DNA from: Vulcanimicrobiia bacterium
GTDB taxonomy: Bacteria; Vulcanimicrobiota; Vulcanimicrobiia; Vulcanimicrobiales; Vulcanimicrobiaceae
Length of the DNA stretch: 64,000 nt
NCBI GenBank assembly: GCA_025934645.1
Contig: JAICWY010000007.1
Coordinates: 1-64,000 of the forward strand
Direction of reading: 5' to 3'
The notes under the pieces were generated by a model. The model was not told where the DNA came from, made no database searches, and saw nothing but the letters and a program-made list of their open reading frames with translations. Shown piece after piece: positions 51,946 to 61,116 of this stretch (position 1 is its first letter; each line of letters begins with the position of its first letter). The translations under genes were made by a program, and so were the position numbers.

Positions 51946-53269
51946 AGTTTTTCTGCGCGCGTGGTTGGGACCGCGCGCGTACTGGGCGCTCGCCGCGATC
52001 GCGGCAGCTTTTGCTGCGGGCGCTCTCGCCGGTCCGCTGCTCTGGATAGCGTTCGCGGCGTCGGCGCTCTTTCTCGCCGCCTTCGCGGCGGATGCCGCCA
52101 TCGGCCCTTCGCGCTCGCAGATCGAGATCGAACGGTTGGAGCCGGATCCGTTTGCGCTGCGCTCTCCGGCAGAACTGCGCTATCGCATTCGCAACGCCGA
52201 TCCGCGCGCAGTGCGCGCCGGCATCATCGAGGGTCCTTGCGCGCTGCTGCGTTTCGACGTCGATGAAACAACTGCGTCCGTTGCCGGAAAGAGCGAGGCA
52301 ATCATTGCATCTCCGGTTACTCCGGTCGCACGCGGAACGCTCCAGCTTGGCGAGCTGTTCGTGTGGTACGAAAATGCGATCGGTCTTATCCGGCGCCGGA
52401 TGCGCGTGCCGGCCGGCGGTGAAGTGCGCGTGTATCCCGATCTTTCGGCGGTGGAACGGTACGGCACGCTCAACGCGCGCAACCGCATTATCGAAGCGGG
52501 ATTGCGCCGCCTGCGTCTTCGCGGTGCGGGCACCGAGCTGGAAAGCGTGCGCGATTGGAGCGACGGCGATCCGTTCCGAGCGATCAATTGGAAAGCCACG
52601 GCACGCCGCGGACGCGTCATGGTTACGCAATACGAGGTCGAACGCAGCCAGAACGTCATGATTTTGCTCGATGCGGGCCGGTTGATGACGCCGCGCGTGG
52701 ACGAGCAGCGCAAGTTCGATTACGCCGTAACGGCGGCGATGTCGGTTGCGTCGGTTGCTGCGCTCGCGAACGACAAGGTCGGCGTGGTCGCGTTCGCCGG
52801 CGCGATTCTGCGGGCGTGCGCGCCGCGCGCGACCGGCGGTTCCCTCGCGCGCGTTGCAGCTGAAATTCACGACGTCGAACCGCGCTTCGAAGAGTCGGAT
52901 TATGCGCAGGCGTTCGCGTACGTGCGTACGCACGTGCGTAAGCGCAGCCTCATCGTCTTTTTCACCGACATGGTGGACCCGGTCGCGCAGAGCACCGTGC
53001 TCGCGCAGATCCGGCTGCTCTCGCGCCGTCATCTGGTCGTGTGCGCCTTCATGAACGATGCCGCGATCGATCGCGCTTTAGCCGCCGAGCCCCGAACGAC
53101 TACCGGCGTTTACGCCGCGGGCGTCGCGCTGGAACTGCAAGAAGAACGGCGCACGGCCTCCGCCGTGCTTACGCGGCTCGGCGTGCGCGTTATCGACGTG
53201 CCGGCGCGGGAGCTGACGACGGCGCTAATCGATCAGTATCTGCAGATAAAGCAGCGCGGTTTGCTGTAG
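51929..53269 (+). CDS. DUF58 membrane protein
   Basis: A 446-aa protein. Two N-terminal membrane helices (about 10-35 and 36-55) precede a long beta-rich region, then the DUF58 core motif VRDWSDGDPFRAINWKATAR (about 206-225). A VWA-like fold follows (NVMILLDAGR, IVFFTDMVDP). GTG 51929 overlaps the MoxR gene by 17 bases. It is the classic MoxR partner. Its last 80 bp overlap the convergent SpoIIM gene. Confidence 0.92.
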   Translation: MNRLHKVFLRAWLGPRAYWALAAIAAAFAAGALAGPLLWIAFAASALFLAAFAADAAIGPSRSQIEIERLEPDPFALRSPAELRYRIRNADPRAVRAGIIEGPCALLRFDVDETTASVAGKSEAIIASPVTPVARGTLQLGELFVWYENAIGLIRRRMRVPAGGEVRVYPDLSAVERYGTLNARNRIIEAGLRRLRLRGAGTELESVRDWSDGDPFRAINWKATARRGRVMVTQYEVERSQNVMILLDAGRLMTPRVDEQRKFDYAVTAAMSVASVAALANDKVGVVAFAGAILRACAPRATGGSLARVAAEIHDVEPRFEESDYAQAFAYVRTHVRKRSLIVFFTDMVDPVAQSTVLAQIRLLSRRHLVVCAFMNDAAIDRALAAEPRTTTGVYAAGVALELQEERRTASAVLTRLGVRVIDVPARELTTALIDQYLQIKQRGLL

Positions 53270-54227
53270 CGCGGCCGGCCAGCGTGAAATACGCGAGCAG
53301 CAAAATACCGGTCGCAATGCCTACGCCGGCGCGCACGTTCATCGCATAGCGCAGTGGGGAGAAGAAGCCCTCGATCGTTCCGGCAAGGCAGAGCATCGCC
53401 GCGACGCCCGCGATTAATACACCGGCGCGGCGTCCTGCGATCGCAATCGAATCCCGCCGCCGCAAGCGCCCGGGGAAGAGCACGCCGGCAGCGATGAGGA
53501 GTCCGGCGCCGCCCGCAATTTGGATCGCCGTCAATTCGATGAAGCCGTGCGGCGCGATCGTGGCCCAAAAATCCGGGCCGAAGCCGGCTTGCGCGAAAAG
53601 TGCACCGAGCGCGCCCAGCATAAGCGCGTTAAAGACGATCAGATAAATCGTGCCCGCCCCCAGCGTCACGATTCCCGCGGCAAACGCCGCAACGGCCACC
53701 CGAATATTGTTCGTGATGATGAACGACGACATCGCTGCCGATTCGCTGCTTCCGAACGCGAAGTTCGAATCGTGCAGGCTCTTCGTGATATGCGCCGGCA
53801 CGATCGCTTCGGGCAGCAGTGCGTAAGCGTCCGCCGGATTGCGCGACACGATTGCGTACGCGGCCAGTGCCCAAAGAATCGTGAGCGCGACGCAGACGCC
53901 GATAGCGATCCACGAACGGCGCACTTCAGCCGGGAAGGTGCGCGCGAAAAATATCCACGCGCGCCCGCGCCAGCTCTCGACGCTGCCGCCGTACACGTAC
54001 GCATGCGCGCGCGCCGTGAGCCGGTTCAAATAGTGCAGCAGTTGCGCGTCGAAATGATGGCCTTGCGCATACGCAAGATCGGAAGTGACCCAGCGGTACA
54101 GCCGGCCGAGCCTGAAGAGTTCGTCCGCGTCGAGGCCGCGCAAGCCTGCGCGTCCCGCCCGGGCGAGGAGCGCTTCCAAGTCGTTCCACGCGCCCCCGCG
54201 CGCCTTCACGAACTCCCGCTGCTTCAC
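53190..54227 (-). CDS. SpoIIM/stage II sporulation M-like membrane protein
   Basis: A 345-aa protein with about six membrane helices. The domain shows FIITNNIRVAVAAFAAGI, LGAGTIYLIVFNALMLGAL and APHGFIELTAIQIAGGAGL, the typical SpoIIM signatures with a His-Gly-x-x-Glu region. It is not evidence for sporulation; this family accompanies MoxR/DUF58/RDD loci in non-sporulating bacteria. GTG start at 54225-54227. The 3' end overlaps DUF58 (80 bp) on the other strand. Confidence 0.9.
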   Translation of the reverse strand: MKQREFVKARGGAWNDLEALLARAGRAGLRGLDADELFRLGRLYRWVTSDLAYAQGHHFDAQLLHYLNRLTARAHAYVYGGSVESWRGRAWIFFARTFPAEVRRSWIAIGVCVALTILWALAAYAIVSRNPADAYALLPEAIVPAHITKSLHDSNFAFGSSESAAMSSFIITNNIRVAVAAFAAGIVTLGAGTIYLIVFNALMLGALGALFAQAGFGPDFWATIAPHGFIELTAIQIAGGAGLLIAAGVLFPGRLRRRDSIAIAGRRAGVLIAGVAAMLCLAGTIEGFFSPLRYAMNVRAGVGIATGILLLAYFTLAGRATANRAALSADTDRLAPSSAPAPARR

Positions 54228-54269
54228 GCGGCTGGAGTTCGCCGGGTGCGAGCCGAATCGCTTTTACAC

Positions 54270-55022
54270 ATGGACCGCAGCGTGAGCGTACGGACCCCGG
54301 AAAGCATCGCGTTTTCGTACGAACTCGCCGGGCTGGGCAGCCGCTTTTTGGCTTTGGCGATCGACGTCGCGATTCAAACGCTCATCGTCGTCGGCATCTT
54401 TTGGGCTATCGCCGCGGCCGGTGCCGGTGCCGGCTCGCACGTCCGGACGGGTGCCCCGGGTGCCTCGCGCGGGGCAACGTCGCTGGGGATCGCGATCGTC
54501 GTCGCGATTTTGTTCCTGATCTATTTCGGCTACTTCATGTTGTTCGAGGCATTTTGGAACGGGCAGACGCCGGGAAAGAAGGCGCTGCACATTCGCGTCG
54601 TGCGCGACGGCGGTTATGCGGCGGATTTCGGAAGCTGCGCGATACGCAATCTGGTGCGCGTGGGCGAGATGGCTTTGGGCTTTTATGCGGTGAGCGCTAT
54701 CGTTGCGCTTCTCTCGCCGGAGAACAAGCGGCTCGGCGATCTCGCGGCCGGGACGATCGTCGTGCGCGAGGATCGCGCGCCCTCGCTCGCAGGACTTATT
54801 GCGGCGCAGGAGCGCGCAGGCGCGCAAAGCGGCGCGCCGTCATTGCTCTCGCCGGAAGAACATGCCTTGGTCGACCGCTACGTGTCGCGCCGCGACGGCA
54901 TGATGCCCTCGCACCGCGCGCTGCTAGCCGCGCAGATCGCCGCGCGCGTGCGTCCGCGCATCTCGCGCGATCTGCAGGCACTCGACGACGACGAATTGCT
55001 GACGCAGCTTAGCGGTTGGTGA
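54270..55022 (+). CDS. RDD-family membrane protein
   Basis: A 250-aa protein. The RDD family start SIAFSYELAGLGSRFLALAID and NGQTPGKKALHIRVVRDGG are present, with about three membrane segments and the R...D...D arrangement. It diverges from the SpoIIM gene, with starts about 40 bp apart. A GTG at 54282 is an alternative start. A C-terminal cytosolic helical part (about 65 residues) is extra to the minimal RDD domain. Confidence 0.88.
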   Translation: MDRSVSVRTPESIAFSYELAGLGSRFLALAIDVAIQTLIVVGIFWAIAAAGAGAGSHVRTGAPGASRGATSLGIAIVVAILFLIYFGYFMLFEAFWNGQTPGKKALHIRVVRDGGYAADFGSCAIRNLVRVGEMALGFYAVSAIVALLSPENKRLGDLAAGTIVVREDRAPSLAGLIAAQERAGAQSGAPSLLSPEEHALVDRYVSRRDGMMPSHRALLAAQIAARVRPRISRDLQALDDDELLTQLSGW

Positions 55023-55995
55023 CCCGGCGCAGCAGATCGCGCGCGAAGGTCATCGCTTCGTTCTTCGTCTGCTCGTAGATCGATTTGGCTTGGCCGGCGC
55101 TCATGTGCCGGCCCTGTTCGTAATAGAACGCGACGCCCTCGCCTACCACGATCGTGCCCGCGTATGCGATCGCGCCTTTGATGGCAATGCCGGCTACCGG
55201 AATGAAGCCGGAGAGTTCGCGCGCGAGCGAACGCCAACCGAAGCCGCCGCCGATGACCGGAAGCAGCTGCCACATGCGCTGCACGTCCGGATCTTTGCCA
55301 TAGGTCGCCTCGACGTGCAGCATGAGCATCATCTGAATGCCCGTGATCGCCATCATGTCGCCGGCCGAGGCGAACACGCCCATCACCAGGCCCACGACGG
55401 GAATGTGATCCACAACGGCGCTTGCCAGCGCAACCTTTAACGCGTTGTTCGCCGCATCGCGGGTGAGCTTCGCCGCGACACTCTCGCGCAGTGCCGGCAA
55501 ACGGCGTCCGACCGCGATCTCGACACCCTTGCAGCATTCGACGATGTGCGGGAACACGCGGCCGCGCAGCGCTTCGCGCGAGATCGACGCCACGGTGTAT
55601 TCCGCAAACGTGCCGCGCGCCGGCGCCGACGAGGGGCCCGAAGTTTGCGCCGCTTCGTCGACTGTGATCGCGATGATCGGCAGATTGAGCGCGCGCAGCG
55701 GCTGCATCGTCGTTCCCGACACGTCGCCGCCGCGGCCTAAGAAGAGTACCAGGCGCGCTTCCTGCGTGATCGTGGGTTGCGCCATTCCCGGCACGATCGT
55801 TTCCAAACACGCTGCCGCGTCGAGCGGCATTCCTTCCACGTTGTTTCCGTCGAGCAGAAACGCGCGCATCTCGGCTACCAGCGCCGGATCGCCGCACAGA
55901 TAGAACCGGAACGGTTTGCGGGTATTCGCGTGAACCGTTCTTACGTCGATTCCCTTGCGGACGAGGCGGAGAATATCGCCGGTAGCCGTTGCCAT
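55009..55995 (-). CDS. DUF697-like membrane protein
   Basis: A 328-aa protein. The first 130 residues look like a Rossmann-type fold without a P-loop (PFRFYLCGDPALVAEM, ARLVLFLGRGGDVSG, PIIAITVDEAAQTSG). The C-terminal 190 residues carry hydrophobic helices of DUF697 type (VVDHIPVVGLVMGVFAS, YAGTIVVGEGVAFYYEQG). Such proteins are often fused to GTPases, but here the GTP-binding motifs are absent. The 3' end overlaps the RDD gene by 14 bases. ATG 55993-55995. Confidence 0.75.
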   Translation of the reverse strand: MATATGDILRLVRKGIDVRTVHANTRKPFRFYLCGDPALVAEMRAFLLDGNNVEGMPLDAAACLETIVPGMAQPTITQEARLVLFLGRGGDVSGTTMQPLRALNLPIIAITVDEAAQTSGPSSAPARGTFAEYTVASISREALRGRVFPHIVECCKGVEIAVGRRLPALRESVAAKLTRDAANNALKVALASAVVDHIPVVGLVMGVFASAGDMMAITGIQMMLMLHVEATYGKDPDVQRMWQLLPVIGGGFGWRSLARELSGFIPVAGIAIKGAIAYAGTIVVGEGVAFYYEQGRHMSAGQAKSIYEQTKNEAMTFARDLLRRVTNR

Positions 55996-55999
55996 GCTG

Positions 56000-58075
56000 T
56001 TACCTCGAGCTTCGGAGTGAGATGCCTGCGTTGGTGGGGTTCTGTCCCGGCGGCGGACCGCTCGGGTGTTTTTCCTTCGCCGGATCGTCCGTGTAATCCA
56101 GATAGATCAGGCCCATGAAGATCTCGAGTGCTTCGGCGTGCATGCCCTTCGCGTTCGCAACGTCGATGACCCCGCGGTGCGACTCGTGCGCTTCGCGGAT
56201 GATGTCTTGCGGCGAGGTGCGCAGATCGGCGGCCACGATCGAGGCGGCCGTCAGATCGCCCGGCGCGACGTTGTCGTGCAGCATGTCGATGTACGAGAGA
56301 TCGTCCACGTTCCAGCGCACGTTGATCGCTTTTTGCAGTGTCGAATAGCGCTGCGGCGAGGTGCCGACGCCGAGCATGGTGATCCGCGCCGAGAGCTGAC
56401 GCGCGCGGGCCATGTTGTACAGCTGATTCGCCTGCGATGCGGAGACGGCGGCTTGTCCCAGTGAGGCTTGCGCTTTCTGCATGTACGGAACGAGTGCGTT
56501 GTAATCGATCTCCGAGATGTCGTTGAAGTAGTTCAACTGCACTTGTCCCAGCCGCTTGATGAACGCGTCGAGATCGCCCAGACCTTCGTCGAGTTGCATT
56601 GCCGAAGCGCGTCCGGCATCGACCGCCCGCACCATGTCACCGTCGGCCTGCGAGAGCTGCGAGAGCATCTCGGGATAAGACGGAAAGACTGCGACCGAAT
56701 CCGACGGGATCGGCGAGGTCTTGAGCGGCGCCTGCATCTCCGAGAGAATCGCGGCGTTTTCTGCCAGCAGGCCGTTGGGTTTGTTCGTGCGCGGATCGAC
56801 TGTGCCGACTTGCTCGATCGCGGCGGTCATGTTCTGCAGCGCGCTGTTCACCGAACGGGACATGCCCGAAAGGCTGCGCTGCACCGCTTCGAGGCGCGAT
56901 CCGTGCTTGACTTCGATGCGGCTGAAATCCGGAAGCTCGTAGCTGATCGTGTCGAGCCGCTGTTTGAGCGAGTTCAGCTGGCTGTGCCCCTGATCGTGGC
57001 GCGCGCCGATTTGCGCTTGCGCCTGATTCTGCACGTCTTGCGCGGCCTTCATCTTCTGGTCGAGCGCCGTGAGATTGGGGTGGGTCAAATCGACTTTGCG
57101 CACTTCCATGGCGCGCAACGCCTCGATACGCTGTTGCGCGGCGGCTTTGACTTGGGGTGAAGAGCTCTGTGCGAGCTCGCCCAGCGTCTGCGCGCTCTTG
57201 TTCGTAAGTCCGAGCGCCAGCTGCGCTTGGCCCAGGCCCAGCAGCGCCTGCGGATTGTTGGGATCTTTCTTCAGGATATCGGTGAGCTCGATGCCCGCGA
57301 CGTTGTACCGCGCTTCGTCCAGATCGTGAAGGGCCCAAACCAGGCGTTCTTGCGAAGTGGTCTTGGTCGGATCCAGTTCGGAATAGCCCAGCAAGTGCGA
57401 AACGCGCGCGCCGGAGCCGGGGTGGTCTTGAAAGTACTTCGTCACCAGATCGTTGTGCTCGCCCTCCAGCGCGCCCAGATGCTGTTGCATCGTGAGCATC
57501 GCTTCGGGGTCGAAGCCGCCGCGCGACATCAGAAGCAAGCCGTACTGGTCGGCTTGCAGTTCGTCGGTGCGCGAGATCTTCGCGAGGGCGCCCGCTTGCA
57601 GAATATTTCCGAAGTTGTAGATGAACGGCGAGAACAGCGAAGCAATTCCGAAGAGCAGATTGAGCAGCTGCGATTTATTCTGCATCGTCACTGCGTGCCG
57701 GCGCTCGATATGTCCCGTTTCGTGGCCGATGACGCCGGCCAGTTCGTCGTCGGACTGCACGAAGTCGAGCAGTCCCTCGTTCACGTAGACGAAACCGCCC
57801 AGTGTCGAGAACGCGTTGATGTCGTCCTCGTTCAAAATTTTGATGCTATAAGGAACGTCCTTACGCGCGGTTTGCGCCCAGAGCTTGCTTGAAACGCTCT
57901 GCACCCACTGATTGAGCAGCGGGTCGGTTTCCACGACGCTGCTCTCGACGATCTGCTGATCGTACGCGCGGCCCATCTCCACTTCGCTCTGCGTCGAGAG
58001 CGCCAGCGCCGGAGACGGACAGATCGCGCCGAGCAGTGAAACGATGACGGCGATCGGGATGATGCGACGAAGCAT
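56000..58075 (-). CDS. M48-family metalloprotease with TPR and coiled-coil extension
   Basis: A 691-aa protein with a signal peptide (MLRRIIPIAVIVSLLGAI, cut near ALA). The zinc site HETGHIERRH (HExxH) lies near 118, and the third ligand is in RTDELQADQYG. This is a BepA-like M48 domain. After it, a TPR unit (YNVAGIELTDILKKDPNNPQ in part) and about 330 residues of predicted helix/coiled coil form an unusual tail. ATG 58073-58075 is favoured over TTG 58084. Downstream DUF697 starts 4 bp after the stop. Outer-membrane quality control is inferred from BepA. Confidence 0.85.
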   Translation of the reverse strand: MLRRIIPIAVIVSLLGAICPSPALALSTQSEVEMGRAYDQQIVESSVVETDPLLNQWVQSVSSKLWAQTARKDVPYSIKILNEDDINAFSTLGGFVYVNEGLLDFVQSDDELAGVIGHETGHIERRHAVTMQNKSQLLNLLFGIASLFSPFIYNFGNILQAGALAKISRTDELQADQYGLLLMSRGGFDPEAMLTMQQHLGALEGEHNDLVTKYFQDHPGSGARVSHLLGYSELDPTKTTSQERLVWALHDLDEARYNVAGIELTDILKKDPNNPQALLGLGQAQLALGLTNKSAQTLGELAQSSSPQVKAAAQQRIEALRAMEVRKVDLTHPNLTALDQKMKAAQDVQNQAQAQIGARHDQGHSQLNSLKQRLDTISYELPDFSRIEVKHGSRLEAVQRSLSGMSRSVNSALQNMTAAIEQVGTVDPRTNKPNGLLAENAAILSEMQAPLKTSPIPSDSVAVFPSYPEMLSQLSQADGDMVRAVDAGRASAMQLDEGLGDLDAFIKRLGQVQLNYFNDISEIDYNALVPYMQKAQASLGQAAVSASQANQLYNMARARQLSARITMLGVGTSPQRYSTLQKAINVRWNVDDLSYIDMLHDNVAPGDLTAASIVAADLRTSPQDIIREAHESHRGVIDVANAKGMHAEALEIFMGLIYLDYTDDPAKEKHPSGPPPGQNPTNAGISLRSSR

Positions 58076-58176
58076 AACGGTCAATCTTCCTTACCCGCCC
58101 AAGCGGGCCGGTGTTACACGGAGCACCCATAACAACGTGGGCGGCTCCCTCTATGTTACCTAAAATGTGTACGATA

Positions 58177-58185
58177 TGTGGATAA
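58177..58185 (-). promoter_or_regulatory. Isolated perfect DnaA box upstream of minC
   Basis: TGTGGATAA, an exact consensus box, in the 165-bp gap between the divergent M48 and minC genes. It is single and could be chance or could link min expression to DnaA. Confidence 0.4.
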
Positions 58186-58240
58186 GCAAAAGAACTTGTG
58201 AAGCGCCTGTGGAGTTCGCAGGGCCGCCCGCCGGGCGTTC

Positions 58241-59098
58241 GTGAAGCGCGCCTCGACGATGGCGGTATTGCGCGGCAAAGGCCTGGGTTTGGAGATCGCG
58301 CTGGGAGGATGCGATTTCGAGGACGCTCTGGCCGAACTGCAAGGCAAGCTCGACGAGCGGCCGGGATTTTATTCCGGCACGCCGGCCACCGCTGCGCTCG
58401 GCGCGGGCAGCATCTCGGAAGAGCAGCTCTCGCGCTTGCGCGGCGTCCTCGACGAACACGGTATCGCCCTCGACGGGCTAAGCGGCGGACTTCATCTCGA
58501 ACCGCTCGCGCAGGCCGGCGGGTTGCGGTTCACGCCCGTTGCGGACGATGGCGGCGAGGAGCTTGCGCGGCGGCGCGCGCTGCGTCCGAAACGCGAAGTG
58601 CAACTTTCGGACGCGGCGCGGTCTCTCGTCGCCGACTTTGCGGGAGCGCGGTCCGACATCGCCGATCGCCGCCGGCGCGGCGAGGCGAGCGTACGCCGGG
58701 TTACTTCCGCGGAAGCGCGTAAGCCGGAAACACCGCCGCCCGCGCCGGCTCCGGCGGGACCGAGCACGCTCTACCACACCGGTACGCTGCGCGGCGGCCA
58801 AGCGCTGCATCATGCCGGCAACATCGTGGTCATCGGCGACGTAAATCCGGGCGCGGAATTAATCGCGACGGGCGACATCGTCGTGTTCGGCGCGTTGCGC
58901 GGCGTGGCGCACGCCGGCGCACAAGGCGATGCGCAAGCGCGCGTGCACGCGATCGAACTTGCGCCGACGCAACTGCGCATCTCCACGTTTATCGCGGCCG
59001 ATGCGGGAGATCGCAAACAAACGCCGATACATCCAGAAACGGCGCGCGTTCAAAACGATCGCATCGTCATTTTTCCACGGGAGAGCACCAAAGCATGA
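58241..59098 (+). CDS. minC: Septum site-determining protein MinC
   Basis: Inhibitor of FtsZ assembly that acts with MinD. It is 285 aa from GTG 58241; ATG 58259 (MAVLRGKGLGLEIALGG) is also possible. The N-terminal MinC domain (AVLRGKGLGLEIALGGCDF) is followed by a long Arg/Ala/Pro linker and the C-terminal beta-helix domain (LYHTGTLRGGQALHHAGNIV, VVIGDVNPGAELIATGDIVV, VFGALRGVAHAG). The stop overlaps minD-1 (ATGA). Confidence 0.93.
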   Translation: MKRASTMAVLRGKGLGLEIALGGCDFEDALAELQGKLDERPGFYSGTPATAALGAGSISEEQLSRLRGVLDEHGIALDGLSGGLHLEPLAQAGGLRFTPVADDGGEELARRRALRPKREVQLSDAARSLVADFAGARSDIADRRRRGEASVRRVTSAEARKPETPPPAPAPAGPSTLYHTGTLRGGQALHHAGNIVVIGDVNPGAELIATGDIVVFGALRGVAHAGAQGDAQARVHAIELAPTQLRISTFIAADAGDRKQTPIHPETARVQNDRIVIFPRESTKA

Positions 59099-59886
59099 GC
59101 GCTCGCAAGATCGTCTTTACCTCGGGCAAAGGCGGCGTCGGCAAAACCACCACCACGGTGAACGTCGGCGCGGCGCTGGCCAAACGCGGACATCGCGTCA
59201 TTTTGGTCGACGCCGATATCGGGCTGCGCAATCTGGATCTCGTGCTCGGATTGGAAAAGCGCATCGTGTTCGATATCGTCGAAGTCGTGGAAGAACGCTG
59301 CCAGCTGCGCCAGGCATTGATCAAAGACAAACGCTTTGAATCGCTCTCGATTCTGCCGGCCGCGCAAACGCGCGACAAAGACGCCGTTACCGAAGATCAG
59401 ATGCGCAAAGTCATGGACGATCTGGCGGAGATGGCGGATTACGTGTTGATCGATTGCCCGGCGGGCATCGAAGGCGGTTTCCGGAACGCGATCGCCGGCG
59501 CAAGCGAAGCGGTCGTCGTGACGACGCCCGAGGTGAGCGCGATTCGCGACGCCGATCGGGTGATCGGAAAACTGAGCGATCGCAGCCTGCCGATGCGCCT
59601 CATCGTCAACCGGATCCGCCCTGAAATGGTGCGCACCGGCGACATGCTTTCGGTCGACGACGTCTGTGAAATCCTTTCCGCCGAATTGCTGGGCATCGTG
59701 CCCGACGACGAAGAGATTATCGACACCACGAACAGAGGCGAGCCCGTCGTGCTCGACGAGACGACGCGACTGCGCGTGATCTACGACAAAATCGCGCGCC
59801 GCCTCGAAGGCGAGCTCGTACCCTTCACCAATCTCGACACCACCGGATTCTTCGGACGCCTTTTCGGCGCGCTGAAAGCAGGCTAA
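59095..59886 (+). CDS. minD: Septum site-determining ATPase MinD, first copy
   Basis: Membrane-cycling ATPase that positions the division site. It is 263 aa. The deviant Walker A KGGVGKTTTT is at about 10-19, VDADIGLRNLDLVLGLE and DCPAGIEGGF follow, and TTPEVSAIRDADRVIG is present. The C-terminal amphipathic helix (TTGFFGRLFGALKAG) should bind the membrane. ATGA overlap with minC. A second MinD gene starts 1 bp after the stop. Confidence 0.93.
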   Translation: MSARKIVFTSGKGGVGKTTTTVNVGAALAKRGHRVILVDADIGLRNLDLVLGLEKRIVFDIVEVVEERCQLRQALIKDKRFESLSILPAAQTRDKDAVTEDQMRKVMDDLAEMADYVLIDCPAGIEGGFRNAIAGASEAVVVTTPEVSAIRDADRVIGKLSDRSLPMRLIVNRIRPEMVRTGDMLSVDDVCEILSAELLGIVPDDEEIIDTTNRGEPVVLDETTRLRVIYDKIARRLEGELVPFTNLDTTGFFGRLFGALKAG

Positions 59887-59887
59887 C

Positions 59888-60721
59888 ATGCATCAACTCA
59901 AGTCCGACGCGCAGCCGGCGCCCGTCTCCCTGGGACGCGCAATCGTCATTACTTCCGGCAAGGGCGGCGTCGGCAAAACGACGACGACGGCGAATCTGGG
60001 CACGGCGCTCGCGCGCCGCGGCGCAAGCGTCGCCCTGGTAGACGCAGATGTCGGCCTGCGAAATCTCGACATTGTGCTCGGCCTGGAGAGCCGGGTAAAG
60101 CACCACGTGCTCGACGTGCTCGAAGAGCAGGTCACGCTCGACGAAGCGCTGGTGCGCGACAAAAATTCGCCGACGCTGCATTTGCTTGCGGCGGCGCAGA
60201 CGCGCGAGAAAGACGACGTCGACACGGACAAGATGCGCGCGCTGGTGCAAAAACTTCGCGAGCGGTTCGAATACGTGCTGATCGACTGCCCCGCCGGGAT
60301 CGAGATGGGCTTCAAGAACGCCGTCGCGGGCGCGCAGGAAGCGATCGTCGTGTGCACGCCGGAAGTCTCCGCCGTTCGCGACGTCGATCGGGTTGTCGGT
60401 TTGCTCGGCAATGCGTTCTCGCCGCAGCTGATCATCAATCGCGTGCGTCCGCAACTCGTGAAGAAAGGCAAGATGCTTTCGGTCGAGGATGTGAACTCGA
60501 TCCTACGCTTGCCGCTGCTCGGAGTAATCGCCGACGAACCCGACGTCATCGTCTCGACGAACAAAGGCGAACCGCTCGCGCTGCGTTCGGATTCGCGCAC
60601 GGCGGCCGCCTATCACGCGATTGCCGCTCGCGTCGCCGGTGAAGACGTGCCCGCGCCGACGGTCACGCAAAAGGAATCGTTGATGGATCGGCTGGGAGCC
60701 CTGTTCGGAGGTCGCCGCTAA
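59888..60721 (+). CDS. minD: Septum site-determining ATPase MinD, second copy
   Basis: A 277-aa paralogue of the preceding MinD. It has an N-terminal extension of about 15 residues (MHQLKSDAQPAPVSLG) before the ATPase core. Walker A KGGVGKTTTT, DADVGLRNLDIVLGLE, DCPAGIEMGF and TPEVSAVRDVDRVVG are all intact, so both copies look active. Its C-terminal helix (ESLMDRLGALFGGRR) differs in detail from copy one, so membrane affinity may differ. ATG 59888, one base after the previous stop. minE follows 4 bp later. Confidence 0.93.
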   Translation: MHQLKSDAQPAPVSLGRAIVITSGKGGVGKTTTTANLGTALARRGASVALVDADVGLRNLDIVLGLESRVKHHVLDVLEEQVTLDEALVRDKNSPTLHLLAAAQTREKDDVDTDKMRALVQKLRERFEYVLIDCPAGIEMGFKNAVAGAQEAIVVCTPEVSAVRDVDRVVGLLGNAFSPQLIINRVRPQLVKKGKMLSVEDVNSILRLPLLGVIADEPDVIVSTNKGEPLALRSDSRTAAAYHAIAARVAGEDVPAPTVTQKESLMDRLGALFGGRR

Positions 60722-60725
60722 CCAC

Positions 60726-61085
60726 ATGGTCGAGTTTTTCAACCGTATTTTCGGCCGTCAAAACTCCGGTGCGACCGCGAAGGAGCGGCTGCGCCTGGTG
60801 CTCATGTCCGATCATCTCTCGCTCGCGCCGGAAATGATCGAGGCGATGAAGCGCGATCTGCTGGACGTCATTTCGAAATACGTGCAGCTCGATCGCGATA
60901 AAGTCGACGTGCACTTCGAGAACCAGGACGACGCCTTGGCAATGCTCGCAAACATTCCGATCACCGGCGTCAACCGCAACAGCGGCCCGAAGGACGACTC
61001 CGGCACGGGCTCCACGCCTCCGCAATCCGGCTCGACGTCAAAGAAAAAGCGCAAGTCGACGAACACCCCCGCGGCTGCGACCTAA
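60726..61085 (+). CDS. minE: Cell division topological factor MinE
   Basis: Activator of the MinD ATPase that drives its cycling. It is 119 aa. The N-terminal membrane/MinD-binding part (VEFFNRIFGR) and the core AKERLRLVLMSDHLSL, DLLDVISKYVQLDRDKVDVHF are clear. The last 40 residues are a Ser/Thr/Pro/Lys tail that the usual 85-90 aa MinE lacks. A strong terminator follows. Confidence 0.93.
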   Translation: MVEFFNRIFGRQNSGATAKERLRLVLMSDHLSLAPEMIEAMKRDLLDVISKYVQLDRDKVDVHFENQDDALAMLANIPITGVNRNSGPKDDSGTGSTPPQSGSTSKKKRKSTNTPAAAT

Positions 61086-61116
61086 CTTTCGCACCGCCCC
61101 GCAGTGCGAACACCCC

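Noticed and set aside
53190-54227. SpoIIM as evidence for endospores
   Set aside because: The family is widespread in non-sporulating bacteria in MoxR/DUF58 loci and no other sporulation gene is seen.
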